From an uncultured Lachnospiraceae bacterium (lineage in GTDB: Bacteria > Bacillota > Clostridia > Lachnospirales > Lachnospiraceae), in contig CAJUJK010000007.1 of assembly GCA_910586705.1 (NCBI GenBank), positions 96,972 to 160,971 of the forward strand: a stretch of 64,000 nucleotides of DNA, written 5' to 3'. The notes beneath the pieces were generated by a model. It saw nothing but the letters and a program-made list of their open reading frames with translations, did no database searches and was not told where the DNA came from. The first letter of the stretch is position 1; each line of letters begins with the position of its first letter. Made by a program: the position numbers and the translations under genes. This document shows, one piece after another, positions 8,098 through 16,589 of this stretch.

Positions 8098-9276
8098 TCA
8101 ATTCCGCTTCGCATAATCCTCATACAACGGCGACATGTCCCGCAGCCGCCCGACGATCTCCTTCAACGCCTCCACGGTTCTGTCCAGTTCCTCTCTCGTG
8201 TTTTCCGCTGAAAGCGTCAGCCGGAGCGACCCGTGGGCGATCTCATGTGGCAAGCCGATGGCGAGAAGCACATGGGACGGATCCAGCGCCCCCGAGGTGC
8301 ACGCCGACCCGCTGGAGCCGCAGATGCCCCGCTGGTCCAGCAAAATAAGCAGGGACTCCCCCTCTATAAACCGGAAACAGAAATGGGCGTTGCCCGGAAG
8401 CCTTTCCTGCCTGTGCCCGTTCAGCCTCGTATACGGAATCTCCGCCAGCACCCGGTCAATCAGATAATCCCGCAGAGCCGTTTCCCTTGCCGCTCTTTCC
8501 TGCATGGTCTCTCCCGCCAGAGCCGCCGCCTTCCCAAATCCCACGATACCGGGCACATTCAAAGTGCCCGCACGCCTCCCTCTCTCCTGCGCGCCGCCGT
8601 GGATGAGCGGCTGCAGCCGCACGTTTTCCCGGATATAGAGAATCCCTACGCCCTTCGGACCGTACAGCTTGTGCCCGCTGGCGGAAAGCAGGTCAATGTG
8701 CATCTCCTCCATATGCAAGGGCACATGTCCATATGCCTGCACCGCGTCCGTGTGGAAGAGAATCCCCCGCGCGTGGGCGATCTCCCCGATCTTTGCAACC
8801 GGCTGGATGGTGCCGATCTCATTGTTTGCCGCCATCACGGAGATCAGTGTGGTGTCCGGGCGGATCGCCTTTTCCAGCGCCTCCGGCGAAACCATCCCCT
8901 CCCCGTCCACATCCAGATACGTCACCTCATACCCGTGCTTTTCCAGATATTCACAGGTGTGCAGCACGGCATGGTGCTCGATCTTACTCGTGATTATGTG
9001 CCTGCCTTTCTCCGAAAGCCCTTCCGCCACGGCGCGGACCGCCCAGTTGTCGGACTCGCTGCCGCCCGCCGTAAAATAAATTTCGTTCGGCTTGGCGCCG
9101 ATGAGTGCCGCCGCCCGCTCTCTGGCAACTCCCACCGCCTTCTTCGCCTCTCCCGCAAAACTGTAAATGGCGGACGGGTTCGCGTAGGTTTCCCGGAAAT
9201 AGGGCAGCATCTCCTGCAATACCTCCTCGGATACCCGTGTGGTTGCCGCATTGTCCAAATAAATTCTTTCGCTCAT
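8098..9276 (-). CDS. nifS: Cysteine desulfurase NifS/IscS
   Basis: This 392-residue PLP enzyme releases sulfur from cysteine for Fe-S assembly. It starts MSERIYLDNAATT, has the PLP lysine in LLSASGHKLYGPKG and the catalytic cysteine in the SSGSACTSG loop. A GGAG site lies 9 bases before the ATG at 9276; a second in-frame ATG at 9291 lacks such a site. It is followed 61 bases later by nifU in one operon. Confidence 0.95.
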   Translation of the reverse strand: MSERIYLDNAATTRVSEEVLQEMLPYFRETYANPSAIYSFAGEAKKAVGVARERAAALIGAKPNEIYFTAGGSESDNWAVRAVAEGLSEKGRHIITSKIEHHAVLHTCEYLEKHGYEVTYLDVDGEGMVSPEALEKAIRPDTTLISVMAANNEIGTIQPVAKIGEIAHARGILFHTDAVQAYGHVPLHMEEMHIDLLSASGHKLYGPKGVGILYIRENVRLQPLIHGGAQERGRRAGTLNVPGIVGFGKAAALAGETMQERAARETALRDYLIDRVLAEIPYTRLNGHRQERLPGNAHFCFRFIEGESLLILLDQRGICGSSGSACTSGALDPSHVLLAIGLPHEIAHGSLRLTLSAENTREELDRTVEALKEIVGRLRDMSPLYEDYAKRN

Positions 9277-9329
9277 GTCTTCAGTCTCCATTTATATATT
9301 ATTCCTATCGGTTTACTATTCTATTGGGT

Positions 9330-9360
9330 ATTATAACAGGCTTGCAGAAAACTGCAAGCC
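9330..9360 (-). promoter_or_regulatory. Candidate nifSU promoter with overlapping palindrome
   Basis: On the minus strand TTGCAG (9352-9357) and TATAAT (9330-9335) are 16 bases apart, upstream of nifS. The -35 and spacer lie inside a perfect 9-bp inverted repeat with a 4-base centre (9339-9347 and 9352-9360). The palindrome could be an operator on this promoter, or alternatively the terminator of the upstream BlaR gene. The -10 is excellent; the -35 is weak. Confidence 0.5.
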
Positions 9361-9457
9361 CCAATGTTTTAATGCTGTTCTGAAACTTAGAAACTAAAGA
9401 TAGAACCTACGTATCTGTTAAGTAGAAAATATGCTTTTCATTACTATAACACAGGCC

Positions 9458-9481
9458 GGGCGGCTATTTGCATAGCCGCCC
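9458..9481. terminator. Strong GC-rich hairpin downstream of the BlaR gene
   Basis: GGGCGGCTAT (9458-9467) and ATAGCCGCCC (9472-9481) form a perfect 10-bp stem with the loop TTGC. It lies in the 387-base stretch between nifS and the M56 peptidase gene. No T-run follows on the minus strand, so it may be a weak terminator or an mRNA-stabilising structure. The rest of that stretch holds the nifS promoter region and one very small reading frame. Confidence 0.5.
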
Positions 9482-9562
9482 GTATCCTATCCCCTTTTAC
9501 ACTGTACCCAGTGCTTATAATGAACGCAGAAGAAAACTTATGACCCTGAGTGGTCCGCCTTC

Positions 9563-9658
9563 TTACCGCGACATTACCATGTAATTGTCCAAATCCCCTG
9601 TCTCCGGTATAAACCCGAAACATTGGTTTGTGAATTGTCCCGTCCTCATATCTATCAT
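9563..9658 (-). CDS. Very small reading frame directly after the BlaR gene
   Basis: The 31-codon frame starts with ATG (MIDMRTGQFTNQ...) only 5 bases after the stop codon of the M56 peptidase gene and ends with TAA. There is no clear AGGAGG, but the tight spacing would allow coupled translation. No known domain is seen and it may be chance. Confidence 0.25.
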   Translation of the reverse strand: MIDMRTGQFTNQCFGFIPETGDLDNYMVMSR

Positions 9659-9663
9659 CTCTG

Positions 9664-11022
9664 TCAATGCGGGCATTTCACAAAGATAGTTGTGCTGATC
9701 TTTTCACCTCTTATTATATACCCGCACTTACTACATCTCTGCGCCCTAAACTCTCTCATTTCACAGCCGCCATTGGAATCTTTGATATGGTCATACAGCG
9801 TTCCAGAAACAAAAGTGTGATTACAATGCGGTTCAATATTTTCGTCTCCCAAAATCGGATAAATATTTCCTTCTTCATCTACAAACTGTTTATCACACAA
9901 AATCTCTTGTACACCCTTTACTACCTCCGCCTCTTTGAACTCCACCACAGTTTCCTCATCCATTTCATTCGGCACAAACAGAAGCGTATCACTTTGTGTT
10001 GTCTTTTCTATCTCTTCCTCAGAGACATCTTCCAATACCTCTAACTGAACCGGCTCCCTATACGCAAACACCGTCATCGAATTTGCAAATGTCAACGCTG
10101 CCACCAGTGCCACAGCCGCCGCGCGGTTCCATTTCTTCTTACTCATCAAGTTTTCCATCCTTTCCTTCATCTTTCGTGCATTGCCTCCAAAGCCGGATTT
10201 CCACCGCAGGGAGACATTCTCTTTCTTATCTTCCCGCGCCTCATCAATCATCAGGCGCAAATACTCATTCACCTCCGCTTCCGTTTTCTCACACATCACG
10301 ATCTCATCACAAGAACATTCGCAAACCTGTTCAAAACTGCTCCGCAGAAACCACACAAGCGGATTGCACCAGTGAATCATCGCCGCCAGCTCCATAAACA
10401 TTTTCCACAACACATCCATACGTCTGATATGTACCAATTCATGCCGTATGAGCAGTTCCGCTCCCCGGCTTGTCGTCGCTCTACTGCAAATTATTACCGG
10501 ACTGAAAAATCCGAATGTGATGGTGTTCTCGCCTGCCATCGCCTCATACAGATAAACGCGCTGCATGAGTCCATACTCTTTCTTCAGGCTGTCGAGAAAA
10601 TCTCTGCATTCCGGCGTCATTGCCATATTCGCGTATCTGGCTGCCATACGAGCCAGCCGCACATACACAATCAGCCGTATCGCCAGAATAAAACCAATCC
10701 CCGACATCCATATGACAGCCGCCGCTGTCTGCACGCTGGCGTAGATATTCACATGCAATGCGCCTTCGGCATAAACAATGTGATTTCTCCACGACAGCGG
10801 TATCTTTGAAATCAACATCTGGCTTTCCGGCAGAAATAGCCGGAGTATCACCAGATAACACTTCTTCAAATAAGGTAACGGAACAAGATAATACAGAATC
10901 GCCACTCTGGCGAGGAGATCAAACAGCCTTGCACAAACCCTGCGTTTCAGCAGGCACCGCAATAACAGATAAACACCCGTCATCGTGCCGCCGGAAATAG
11001 ACATGACCACCAGGTATTCCAT
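9664..11022 (-). CDS. BlaR1/MecR1-type M56 family metallopeptidase
   Basis: The 452-residue membrane protein has N-terminal membrane segments (about residues 1-22, 38-62 and 98-122). The cytoplasmic zinc protease motif HELVH is at about 194-198, with the further ligand region FEQVCECSCDE near 230-240. A membrane segment lies near 305-328, followed by an outer domain. BlaR1 proteins sense a signal outside and cut the repressor BlaI. Here the outer domain is short and is not a penicillin-binding domain. It ends in a zinc-ribbon-like set of Cys/His (CNH, RCSKCG, CPH), so the signal is probably not a beta-lactam. It is paired with the BlaI gene 11 bases upstream. Confidence 0.88.
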   Translation of the reverse strand: MEYLVVMSISGGTMTGVYLLLRCLLKRRVCARLFDLLARVAILYYLVPLPYLKKCYLVILRLFLPESQMLISKIPLSWRNHIVYAEGALHVNIYASVQTAAAVIWMSGIGFILAIRLIVYVRLARMAARYANMAMTPECRDFLDSLKKEYGLMQRVYLYEAMAGENTITFGFFSPVIICSRATTSRGAELLIRHELVHIRRMDVLWKMFMELAAMIHWCNPLVWFLRSSFEQVCECSCDEIVMCEKTEAEVNEYLRLMIDEAREDKKENVSLRWKSGFGGNARKMKERMENLMSKKKWNRAAAVALVAALTFANSMTVFAYREPVQLEVLEDVSEEEIEKTTQSDTLLFVPNEMDEETVVEFKEAEVVKGVQEILCDKQFVDEEGNIYPILGDENIEPHCNHTFVSGTLYDHIKDSNGGCEMREFRAQRCSKCGYIIRGEKISTTIFVKCPH

Positions 11023-11033
11023 TTCTCTTTCTC

Positions 11034-11396
11034 CTAGCTGTTCTCCAAAAAATCAATCAGCGCTTTTGCGTCACTATCGGTAATCGAATTTTTCTTTGCG
11101 AATGCTGCCACGAAATTACTCAATCTTCCCGAATAGACATGATCGATCACTGTTTTTATTTGCAGGCAACTATACTCTTCCCTACTATACACAGGTTTCG
11201 CAATTCTGTTTTCCCGTTTCACAAGTCCCTTATTTTCTAACCGGCTCAGAAAAGTATTGAGAGTCTGCCTCTTCCATTCTTTTCCGTCCTCTTCAAACAA
11301 TGCAAGCAGATCCGCCTGCTTAATTCCCTCCTCATACTCCCAGAGTTTTTCCATAACCTCCATTTCTGCTGCAGACATGTCATAAATTTTTTTCAT
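11034..11396 (-). CDS. BlaI/MecI/CopY family transcriptional repressor
   Basis: The 120-residue winged-helix repressor starts MKKIYDMSAAEMEVMEKLWE, the usual BlaI opening, with a recognition helix near KRQTLNTFLSRLENKGLV. The helical C-terminal half is for dimer formation and is the part cleaved by BlaR1. It is the first gene of the blaI-blaR operon and has a promoter and a matching operator just upstream, pointing to autorepression. Confidence 0.93.
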   Translation of the reverse strand: MKKIYDMSAAEMEVMEKLWEYEEGIKQADLLALFEEDGKEWKRQTLNTFLSRLENKGLVKRENRIAKPVYSREEYSCLQIKTVIDHVYSGRLSNFVAAFAKKNSITDSDAKALIDFLENS

Positions 11397-11454
11397 GCAA
11401 TTATTCTCTTATCTTTCCGACTACGGGAATACTCCCTTCAGGCTGTTTCTGATG

Positions 11455-11506
11455 GACTATCGCCCGTAGTCAATATTAATATATAATTTTTTGTTCCATA
11501 TGTCAA
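11455..11506 (-). promoter_or_regulatory. blaI promoter and BlaI-like operator
   Basis: On the minus strand TTGACA (11501-11506) and TATATT (11478-11483) are 17 bases apart. Just downstream, at the expected transcription start, is GACTATCGCCCGTAGTC (11455-11471), with GACTA/TAGTC arms like the half-sites bound by BlaI-family repressors. A further GACTACGGG half-site at 11419-11427 pairs with CCCGTAGTC at 11463-11471. Confidence 0.65.
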
Positions 11507-11536
11507 CTTCATACTACAAATTAAATTAAATTGAAT

Positions 11537-13435
11537 TTACGCAGTTATTGCATTTCCTGTATACAACTGATAGTATTTCCCGCGTTCTTCAATCAACTGG
11601 TTGTGGGTGCCCCTCTCAATGATGCGCCCCTGCTCCAGCACCATAATACAGTCGGAGTTCCTGACCGTGGAAAGTCTGTGGGCGATCACAAAGGTGGTTC
11701 TGCCCTTCATCAGCTTATCCATACCGTCCTGCACAATGCGCTCGGTGCGGGTGTCGATGGAGCTGGTCGCCTCGTCCAGAATCAGTACCGGCGGATCGGC
11801 AACAGCCGCCCTCGCAATCGCCAGAAGCTGTCTCTGTCCCTGACTTAAGTTTGCGCCGTCCCCGGAAAGCACAGTGTCATACCCTTCCGGCAGTCTCCTG
11901 ATAAAGCTGTCCGCGTTTGCCAGTTTCGCCGCCGCGCGCACTTCCTCGTCGGTGGCGTCCAGTTTTCCGTAGCGGATATTTTCCATCACTGTCCCGGTAA
12001 AGAGGTGCGTGTCCTGCAATACGATTCCCAGCGAGCGGCGCAGGTCGTCCTTCTTAATCTTATTGACATTGATGCCATCGTAACGGATCTTTCCGTCCTG
12101 AATGTCATAAAAGCGGTTAATCAGGTTGGTAATGGTCGTCTTTCCCGCGCCTGTGGAGCCGACAAACGCGATCTTCTGTCCCGGCTCCGCATAGAGCTTC
12201 ACATCGTGGAGCACCATCTTATCATCAGTATACCCGAAATCCACGCCGTCAAAAACCACATCTCCCATAAGTTCTACATAATCCACAGTGTGATCCGCCT
12301 GATGCTCGTGTCTCCATGCCCAGCGCCCGGTGCGCTCCGGCGTCTCCGTAAGCCTGCCGTTCTCCTCCCGCACATTGACCAACGTGACATAACCGTCGTC
12401 CACCTCGGATTTTTCATCCAGCATCTTAAAGATACGCTCCGCGCCCGCCATCGCCATGACGATCGAATTGAACTGCTGACTCACTTGGTTAATGGGCATG
12501 TTAAAACTTCTGTTGAAGGTCAGAAAGCTCGCCAGTTTCCCGAGGGTTAAGCCCGTCGCCCCGGAGAGCGCAAGCGCGCCGCCCACAATGGCGCACACCA
12601 CATAGCTCACATTTCCAAGCTGCTGGTTCACGGGACCCACCACGTTGACCAGATAGTTTGCCCTGTCCGCACTCTCAAAAAGCGCGTCGTTTAACTTCCG
12701 GAAGTCCTCGATGTTCTTTTCCTCGTGGTTGAACACCTTCACTACCTTCTGCCCGTTCATCATCTCCTCGATAAAACCGTTGACCTTACCGAGGTTCGTC
12801 TGCTGCTCCAGAAAATAGCGTCCGCTTAAACCCGCCACCCTTCTGGTGACCATAAGCATGACCGCAACCATGACAAGTGTCACCACCGTCAGCGGTATAC
12901 TTAATATTATCATACTGATCAGCACACTGACAATAGTAATCGCACTGTTAAACACCTGCGGCATACTCTGGCTGATCATCTGCCGCAGCGTTTCCGTATC
13001 GTTTGTGTAGGTTGACATAATATCGCCATGCGCGTGTGTGTCGAAATATTTGATGGGAAGCGTCTCCATATGGGAAAACAGATCGTCACGCACATTGCGC
13101 AGCGTCCCCTGCGTCACATTGATCATAATGCGGTTCCACGCATAAGACGAAATCACACCGATCAGATACAGACACGCCACCCTCGCGATTGCTCCCGCCA
13201 GCGGGGAAAAGTCCGGCACATCCTGCGTCAGCATGGGCTTGATATAATCGTCAATCAGACTCTGGATAAACATGGTGCCCTGCACGTTCGCCAGCACGCT
13301 CACAAAAATCAGTACCGCCACAAGCACCAGATGAAGCCCGTAGCCCTTTGCCACATACCCCATCAAGCGCTTAAACACCTTCCCCGGATTCTCTATTCTC
13401 TTTCCACCCTGCATTCTTCCATGTGGTCCCGGCAT
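11537..13435 (-). CDS. Heterodimeric ABC exporter, subunit with canonical ATPase site
   Basis: The 632-residue fused membrane-ATPase half transporter has six membrane helices in about residues 30-335 and an ATPase domain at about 390-620. It shows Walker A GSTGAGKTT, signature LSQGQRQLLAIARA and Walker B LILDEATSSID with the catalytic Glu. An extra segment of about 40 residues (near RTGRWAWRHEHQADH) links the two domains. The start overlaps the preceding ABC gene by one base. Such pairs (LmrCD, BmrCD, TM287/288) export drugs or lipids. Confidence 0.93.
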   Translation of the reverse strand: MPGPHGRMQGGKRIENPGKVFKRLMGYVAKGYGLHLVLVAVLIFVSVLANVQGTMFIQSLIDDYIKPMLTQDVPDFSPLAGAIARVACLYLIGVISSYAWNRIMINVTQGTLRNVRDDLFSHMETLPIKYFDTHAHGDIMSTYTNDTETLRQMISQSMPQVFNSAITIVSVLISMIILSIPLTVVTLVMVAVMLMVTRRVAGLSGRYFLEQQTNLGKVNGFIEEMMNGQKVVKVFNHEEKNIEDFRKLNDALFESADRANYLVNVVGPVNQQLGNVSYVVCAIVGGALALSGATGLTLGKLASFLTFNRSFNMPINQVSQQFNSIVMAMAGAERIFKMLDEKSEVDDGYVTLVNVREENGRLTETPERTGRWAWRHEHQADHTVDYVELMGDVVFDGVDFGYTDDKMVLHDVKLYAEPGQKIAFVGSTGAGKTTITNLINRFYDIQDGKIRYDGINVNKIKKDDLRRSLGIVLQDTHLFTGTVMENIRYGKLDATDEEVRAAAKLANADSFIRRLPEGYDTVLSGDGANLSQGQRQLLAIARAAVADPPVLILDEATSSIDTRTERIVQDGMDKLMKGRTTFVIAHRLSTVRNSDCIMVLEQGRIIERGTHNQLIEERGKYYQLYTGNAITA

Positions 13436-15189
13436 TATTCCTCACCTCCTTTTGGTTCATCAAAGTCTCCGCCGCCGTTTGTCTGCGACTCGTAGACCTC
13501 CCTGTAAATCTCGTTGTCACGCAGCAGCTCCTCGTGGGTGCCAAAGCCGTGCACCCGCCCGTCGTCCATGACGATAATGCGGTCCGCGTTCATCACACTC
13601 GCCACGCGCTGTGCGATAATCAGCTTCGTCGTATCGGGAATCTCCTCCGCAAAGGCTCTTCTGATCTTCGCGTCCGTCGCCGTATCCACCGCGCTGGTGG
13701 AGTCGTCCAGAATCAGTACCTTCGGCTTCTTTAAAAGCGCCCTCGCGATGGTGAGACGCTGCCTCTGTCCGCCGGAAACATTGGTGCCGCCCTGCTCTAT
13801 ATAAGTGTGATACCCTTCCGGCATCTTCTCGATAAATTCATCCGCACAGGCGAGCCTGCACACCCTCCGGCACGCCTCCTCCGTGGCACTCTCGTCGCCC
13901 CACCGCAGGTTATCCAGAATCGTGCCCGAGAAAAGCACATTTTTCTGTAAAACGACAGCAACCTCATTTCTGAGCGTCTCAATGTCATATTCCCTGACAT
14001 CCCTGTCACCCACAAGCACCGCTCCGTCAGTTACGTCATAAAGGCGGCTGATCAGATTGACCAGACTGGTCTTTGCGCTGCCGGTGCCACCGATGATACC
14101 GATCGTCTCCCCGGCGTGTATTTTCAGGTTAATGTCATGCAGCACCGCCTCGTTGCTCTCCTTATTGTATACAAAGCGCACATGCTGGAACTCAATATCT
14201 CCGCTTGGCACCTCATATACCGGGTTGACCGGATTAGTCAGATCACTCTTCTCGGTCAGCACTTCGCAGATACGCTCCGCGCTGGCGATACTCATGCTCA
14301 TCATCACAAAGATCATCGCCACCATCATCAGGCTCATCAGAATATTCATGCAGTATGTAAGCAGACTCATCAGCTCGCCCGTGGTCAGCGTGTCCTGCAC
14401 GATCTGTTTCGCGCCCAGCCAGCTGATCAGCAGAATACAGCCGTAGACGGTGAACATCATAACCGGCATATTTAACACCACGTGTTTCTCCGCCTTGCTG
14501 AAAATATCGTAGATGCCCTGACTTGCCCTCTTAAACTTCTTCGTCTCGTGGTCTTCCCTGACATAAGCCTTCACCACGCGGATCGCGCTCACGTTCTCCT
14601 GCACGGAAGCGTTCAGCTCGTCGTATTTCGGAAAAGCCTGCTTGAAATATTTCATGGCGCCCCTGATAATGAAGAACAGTACCACGCCCAGGGCGATCAC
14701 CGCCACCAGATAGATCCCCGCAAGTTCAGCGTTGATCAGAAAAGCCATCGCCATGGCGCAGACCATGCTGACAGGCGCGCGGAAGCAGATGCGCAGAATC
14801 ATCTGGTACGCCATCTGCATATTCGTCACATCTGTGGTCAGTCTGGTTACCAGCCCTGCCGTGCTGAATTTGTCAAGACTTGCAAAGGAAAAGGTCTGGA
14901 TATTCTCGAACATCGCCTGCCTTAAATTCTTCGCAAATCCTGTGGATGCCCTCGCACCGTATTTGCCGCCCATCACGCCGCAGAAGAGCCCACAGAGCGC
15001 CGCTCCCACCATCACCGCTCCGACCACGTAAATATGCTGCATATTGCCCGCTTCCACACCGTCGTCAATGATGGATGCCATCAGAAAAGGGATCAGCATC
15101 TCAAAAACAACTTCCAGAACCATAAAAACCGGAGTTATGATGGAAACTTTCTTGTACTCCTTGATTTGTGCCGCAAGGGTTTTAATCAT
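13435..15189 (-). CDS. Heterodimeric ABC exporter, subunit with degenerate ATPase site
   Basis: The half transporter has 584 residues from the ATG at 15189 (MIKTLAAQIKEYKK), which has AAGGAGG 7 bases upstream. Six membrane helices are followed by an ATPase domain with Walker A GGTGSAKTS and signature VSGGQRQRLTIARA. Walker B reads LILDDSTSAVD: the catalytic Glu is replaced by Asp, and Lys in Walker A follows Ala instead of Gly. This is the expected asymmetry of heterodimeric exporters and indicates that this subunit works with the adjacent one. Confidence 0.93.
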   Translation of the reverse strand: MIKTLAAQIKEYKKVSIITPVFMVLEVVFEMLIPFLMASIIDDGVEAGNMQHIYVVGAVMVGAALCGLFCGVMGGKYGARASTGFAKNLRQAMFENIQTFSFASLDKFSTAGLVTRLTTDVTNMQMAYQMILRICFRAPVSMVCAMAMAFLINAELAGIYLVAVIALGVVLFFIIRGAMKYFKQAFPKYDELNASVQENVSAIRVVKAYVREDHETKKFKRASQGIYDIFSKAEKHVVLNMPVMMFTVYGCILLISWLGAKQIVQDTLTTGELMSLLTYCMNILMSLMMVAMIFVMMSMSIASAERICEVLTEKSDLTNPVNPVYEVPSGDIEFQHVRFVYNKESNEAVLHDINLKIHAGETIGIIGGTGSAKTSLVNLISRLYDVTDGAVLVGDRDVREYDIETLRNEVAVVLQKNVLFSGTILDNLRWGDESATEEACRRVCRLACADEFIEKMPEGYHTYIEQGGTNVSGGQRQRLTIARALLKKPKVLILDDSTSAVDTATDAKIRRAFAEEIPDTTKLIIAQRVASVMNADRIIVMDDGRVHGFGTHEELLRDNEIYREVYESQTNGGGDFDEPKGGEE

Positions 15190-15288
15190 TGTCATTCCTC
15201 CTTGAAATATTATGCCATGCAGCGCCCGGTTCCTCATATCGGTCCCCCTGCGCTGTCCTTCTCAAAATCCGCATGTTTCTATTTTTCT

Positions 15289-15309
15289 ACATTAAAAATT
15301 TAATGTCAA
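15289..15309 (-). promoter_or_regulatory. Palindromic operator on the ABC exporter promoter
   Basis: ACATTAAATTTTTAATGT (minus strand, 15289-15306) has perfect 8-bp arms around a 2-base centre. It overlaps a TTGACA -35 box (15304-15309) upstream of the exporter operon. The size and AT-rich symmetry resemble MarR-type operators. The -10 at the right spacing is poor, and no MarR gene is in this window. Confidence 0.5.
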
Positions 15310-15358
15310 CGGCTTTCCAAACTTTTCATAATTTTTCACAAAATGTTCACAGACAAGC

Positions 15359-15394
15359 AAAAGAGGACCGCCCACCCGGGCAGCCCTCCGCTTT
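15359..15394 (-). terminator. Rho-independent terminator of the sugar transport operon
   Basis: On the minus strand a GAGG...CCTC / GCCC...GGGC stem with small internal mismatches is followed by TTTT. It lies about 20 bases after the stop codon of the last permease gene. Confidence 0.65.
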
Positions 15395-15413
15395 GTTATC
15401 TTATATCTTCGTA

Positions 15414-16574
15414 TCAGTCTTTCGTCTTTTCCTTATTGTTCATAATCTCGAACACAACCGCCGCCAGAAGCACAACACCCTTAACCACCTTCTGCCAGTT
15501 CGCGTCGATACCCATAAGGCTCATGCCGAGGTTGATGACGCCGATCAGGGTCGCGCCGACCACCATGCCGAACACCGTACCAGAACCGCCGTATGCGGAC
15601 ACGCCGCCCACCACGCAGGCGGAGATGGCGTCCATCTCGTAGTTGGTTCCGGCTGTGGGAGTCGCCGCAGAAAGTCTCGCCATGGTCATCCAACCACTGA
15701 TCACGGTGAGCACCGCCATATTCAGATACGCCAGAAAGAAAATCTTCTTCGTGTCGATACCGGAAAGTCTGGTCGCCTCCACGTTGCCGCCGATGGTGTA
15801 GAAATAACGGCCGATCGTGGTTTTGGAGGTGATAAAGTTATAAATCAGAACGATCACAGCCACCCAGATCAGATTGTTCGGGATACCGCCCGCCTGCGCC
15901 AGCTTGAACGCAAACAGCAAAATCACCGCGCTGACAAGCACACAGCGCACGATCACGCCTGACATACTCTCCGCCTCGTAGCCCTTTTTCACCTTGTCGT
16001 TTCTGCTCTTTAACTGTAAGATCACGAACAGCACACAGGCGATTACGCCCACCAGCAGGCAGGTGATATTCAGTCCTGCGCCGCCGAAAAGATCGGGTAT
16101 GCTGCCGTTAAACATCTTGCTGAATCCGTCCGGCATGGGCGCGATGGTCGCACCGTTTAAGAGCGCCGTACCCCAGCCGCGGAAAGCAAGGTAACCTGCC
16201 AGTGTGGCAATCCACGGGGGAATATTGATATATGCGATCAGGAAGCCTTCCACCACGCCGTAGATCACGCCCGCGCCCACCATAAGCAGCATCGCCAGAG
16301 GCACCGACATGCCGCCGCGCACCATCATATGACCGCCGATCGCGCCGATAAAGCATACAAAGGAACCGACGGAAAGGTCGATGTTACCGCCTGTCAGCAT
16401 ACACATCAGCATACCTGTCGCCAATATGAACACATACGCGTTCTGCGCGATCAGCGCCTGAAAACTGGATGCCGCAAACATCTGTCCCTTCGTCATCACC
16501 GAGAAGAATATCACGATCAGGACAAGGACTATTTTCATGGTATGTTTTCTAAAAATTTCCATTGCTTTATTCAT
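15414..16574 (-). CDS. mmsB: Multiple-monosaccharide ABC transporter permease (second copy)
   Basis: The 386-residue membrane protein has about ten hydrophobic segments and the BPD_transp_2 hallmark ILATGMLMCMLTGGNIDLSV. It is a full-length paralogue of the permease encoded directly upstream, sharing the QNAYVF and LTGGNIDLSVGS segments and the YGG-GTVFGMVVGATLIGVIN C-terminal loop. The ATG at 16574 is preferred over 16580 because GGAGGAGG is then 6 bases away. Sugar import through a permease heterodimer is inferred. Confidence 0.9.
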   Translation of the reverse strand: MNKAMEIFRKHTMKIVLVLIVIFFSVMTKGQMFAASSFQALIAQNAYVFILATGMLMCMLTGGNIDLSVGSFVCFIGAIGGHMMVRGGMSVPLAMLLMVGAGVIYGVVEGFLIAYINIPPWIATLAGYLAFRGWGTALLNGATIAPMPDGFSKMFNGSIPDLFGGAGLNITCLLVGVIACVLFVILQLKSRNDKVKKGYEAESMSGVIVRCVLVSAVILLFAFKLAQAGGIPNNLIWVAVIVLIYNFITSKTTIGRYFYTIGGNVEATRLSGIDTKKIFFLAYLNMAVLTVISGWMTMARLSAATPTAGTNYEMDAISACVVGGVSAYGGSGTVFGMVVGATLIGVINLGMSLMGIDANWQKVVKGVVLLAAVVFEIMNNKEKTKD

Positions 16575-16589
16575 TTTCATCCTCCTCCC

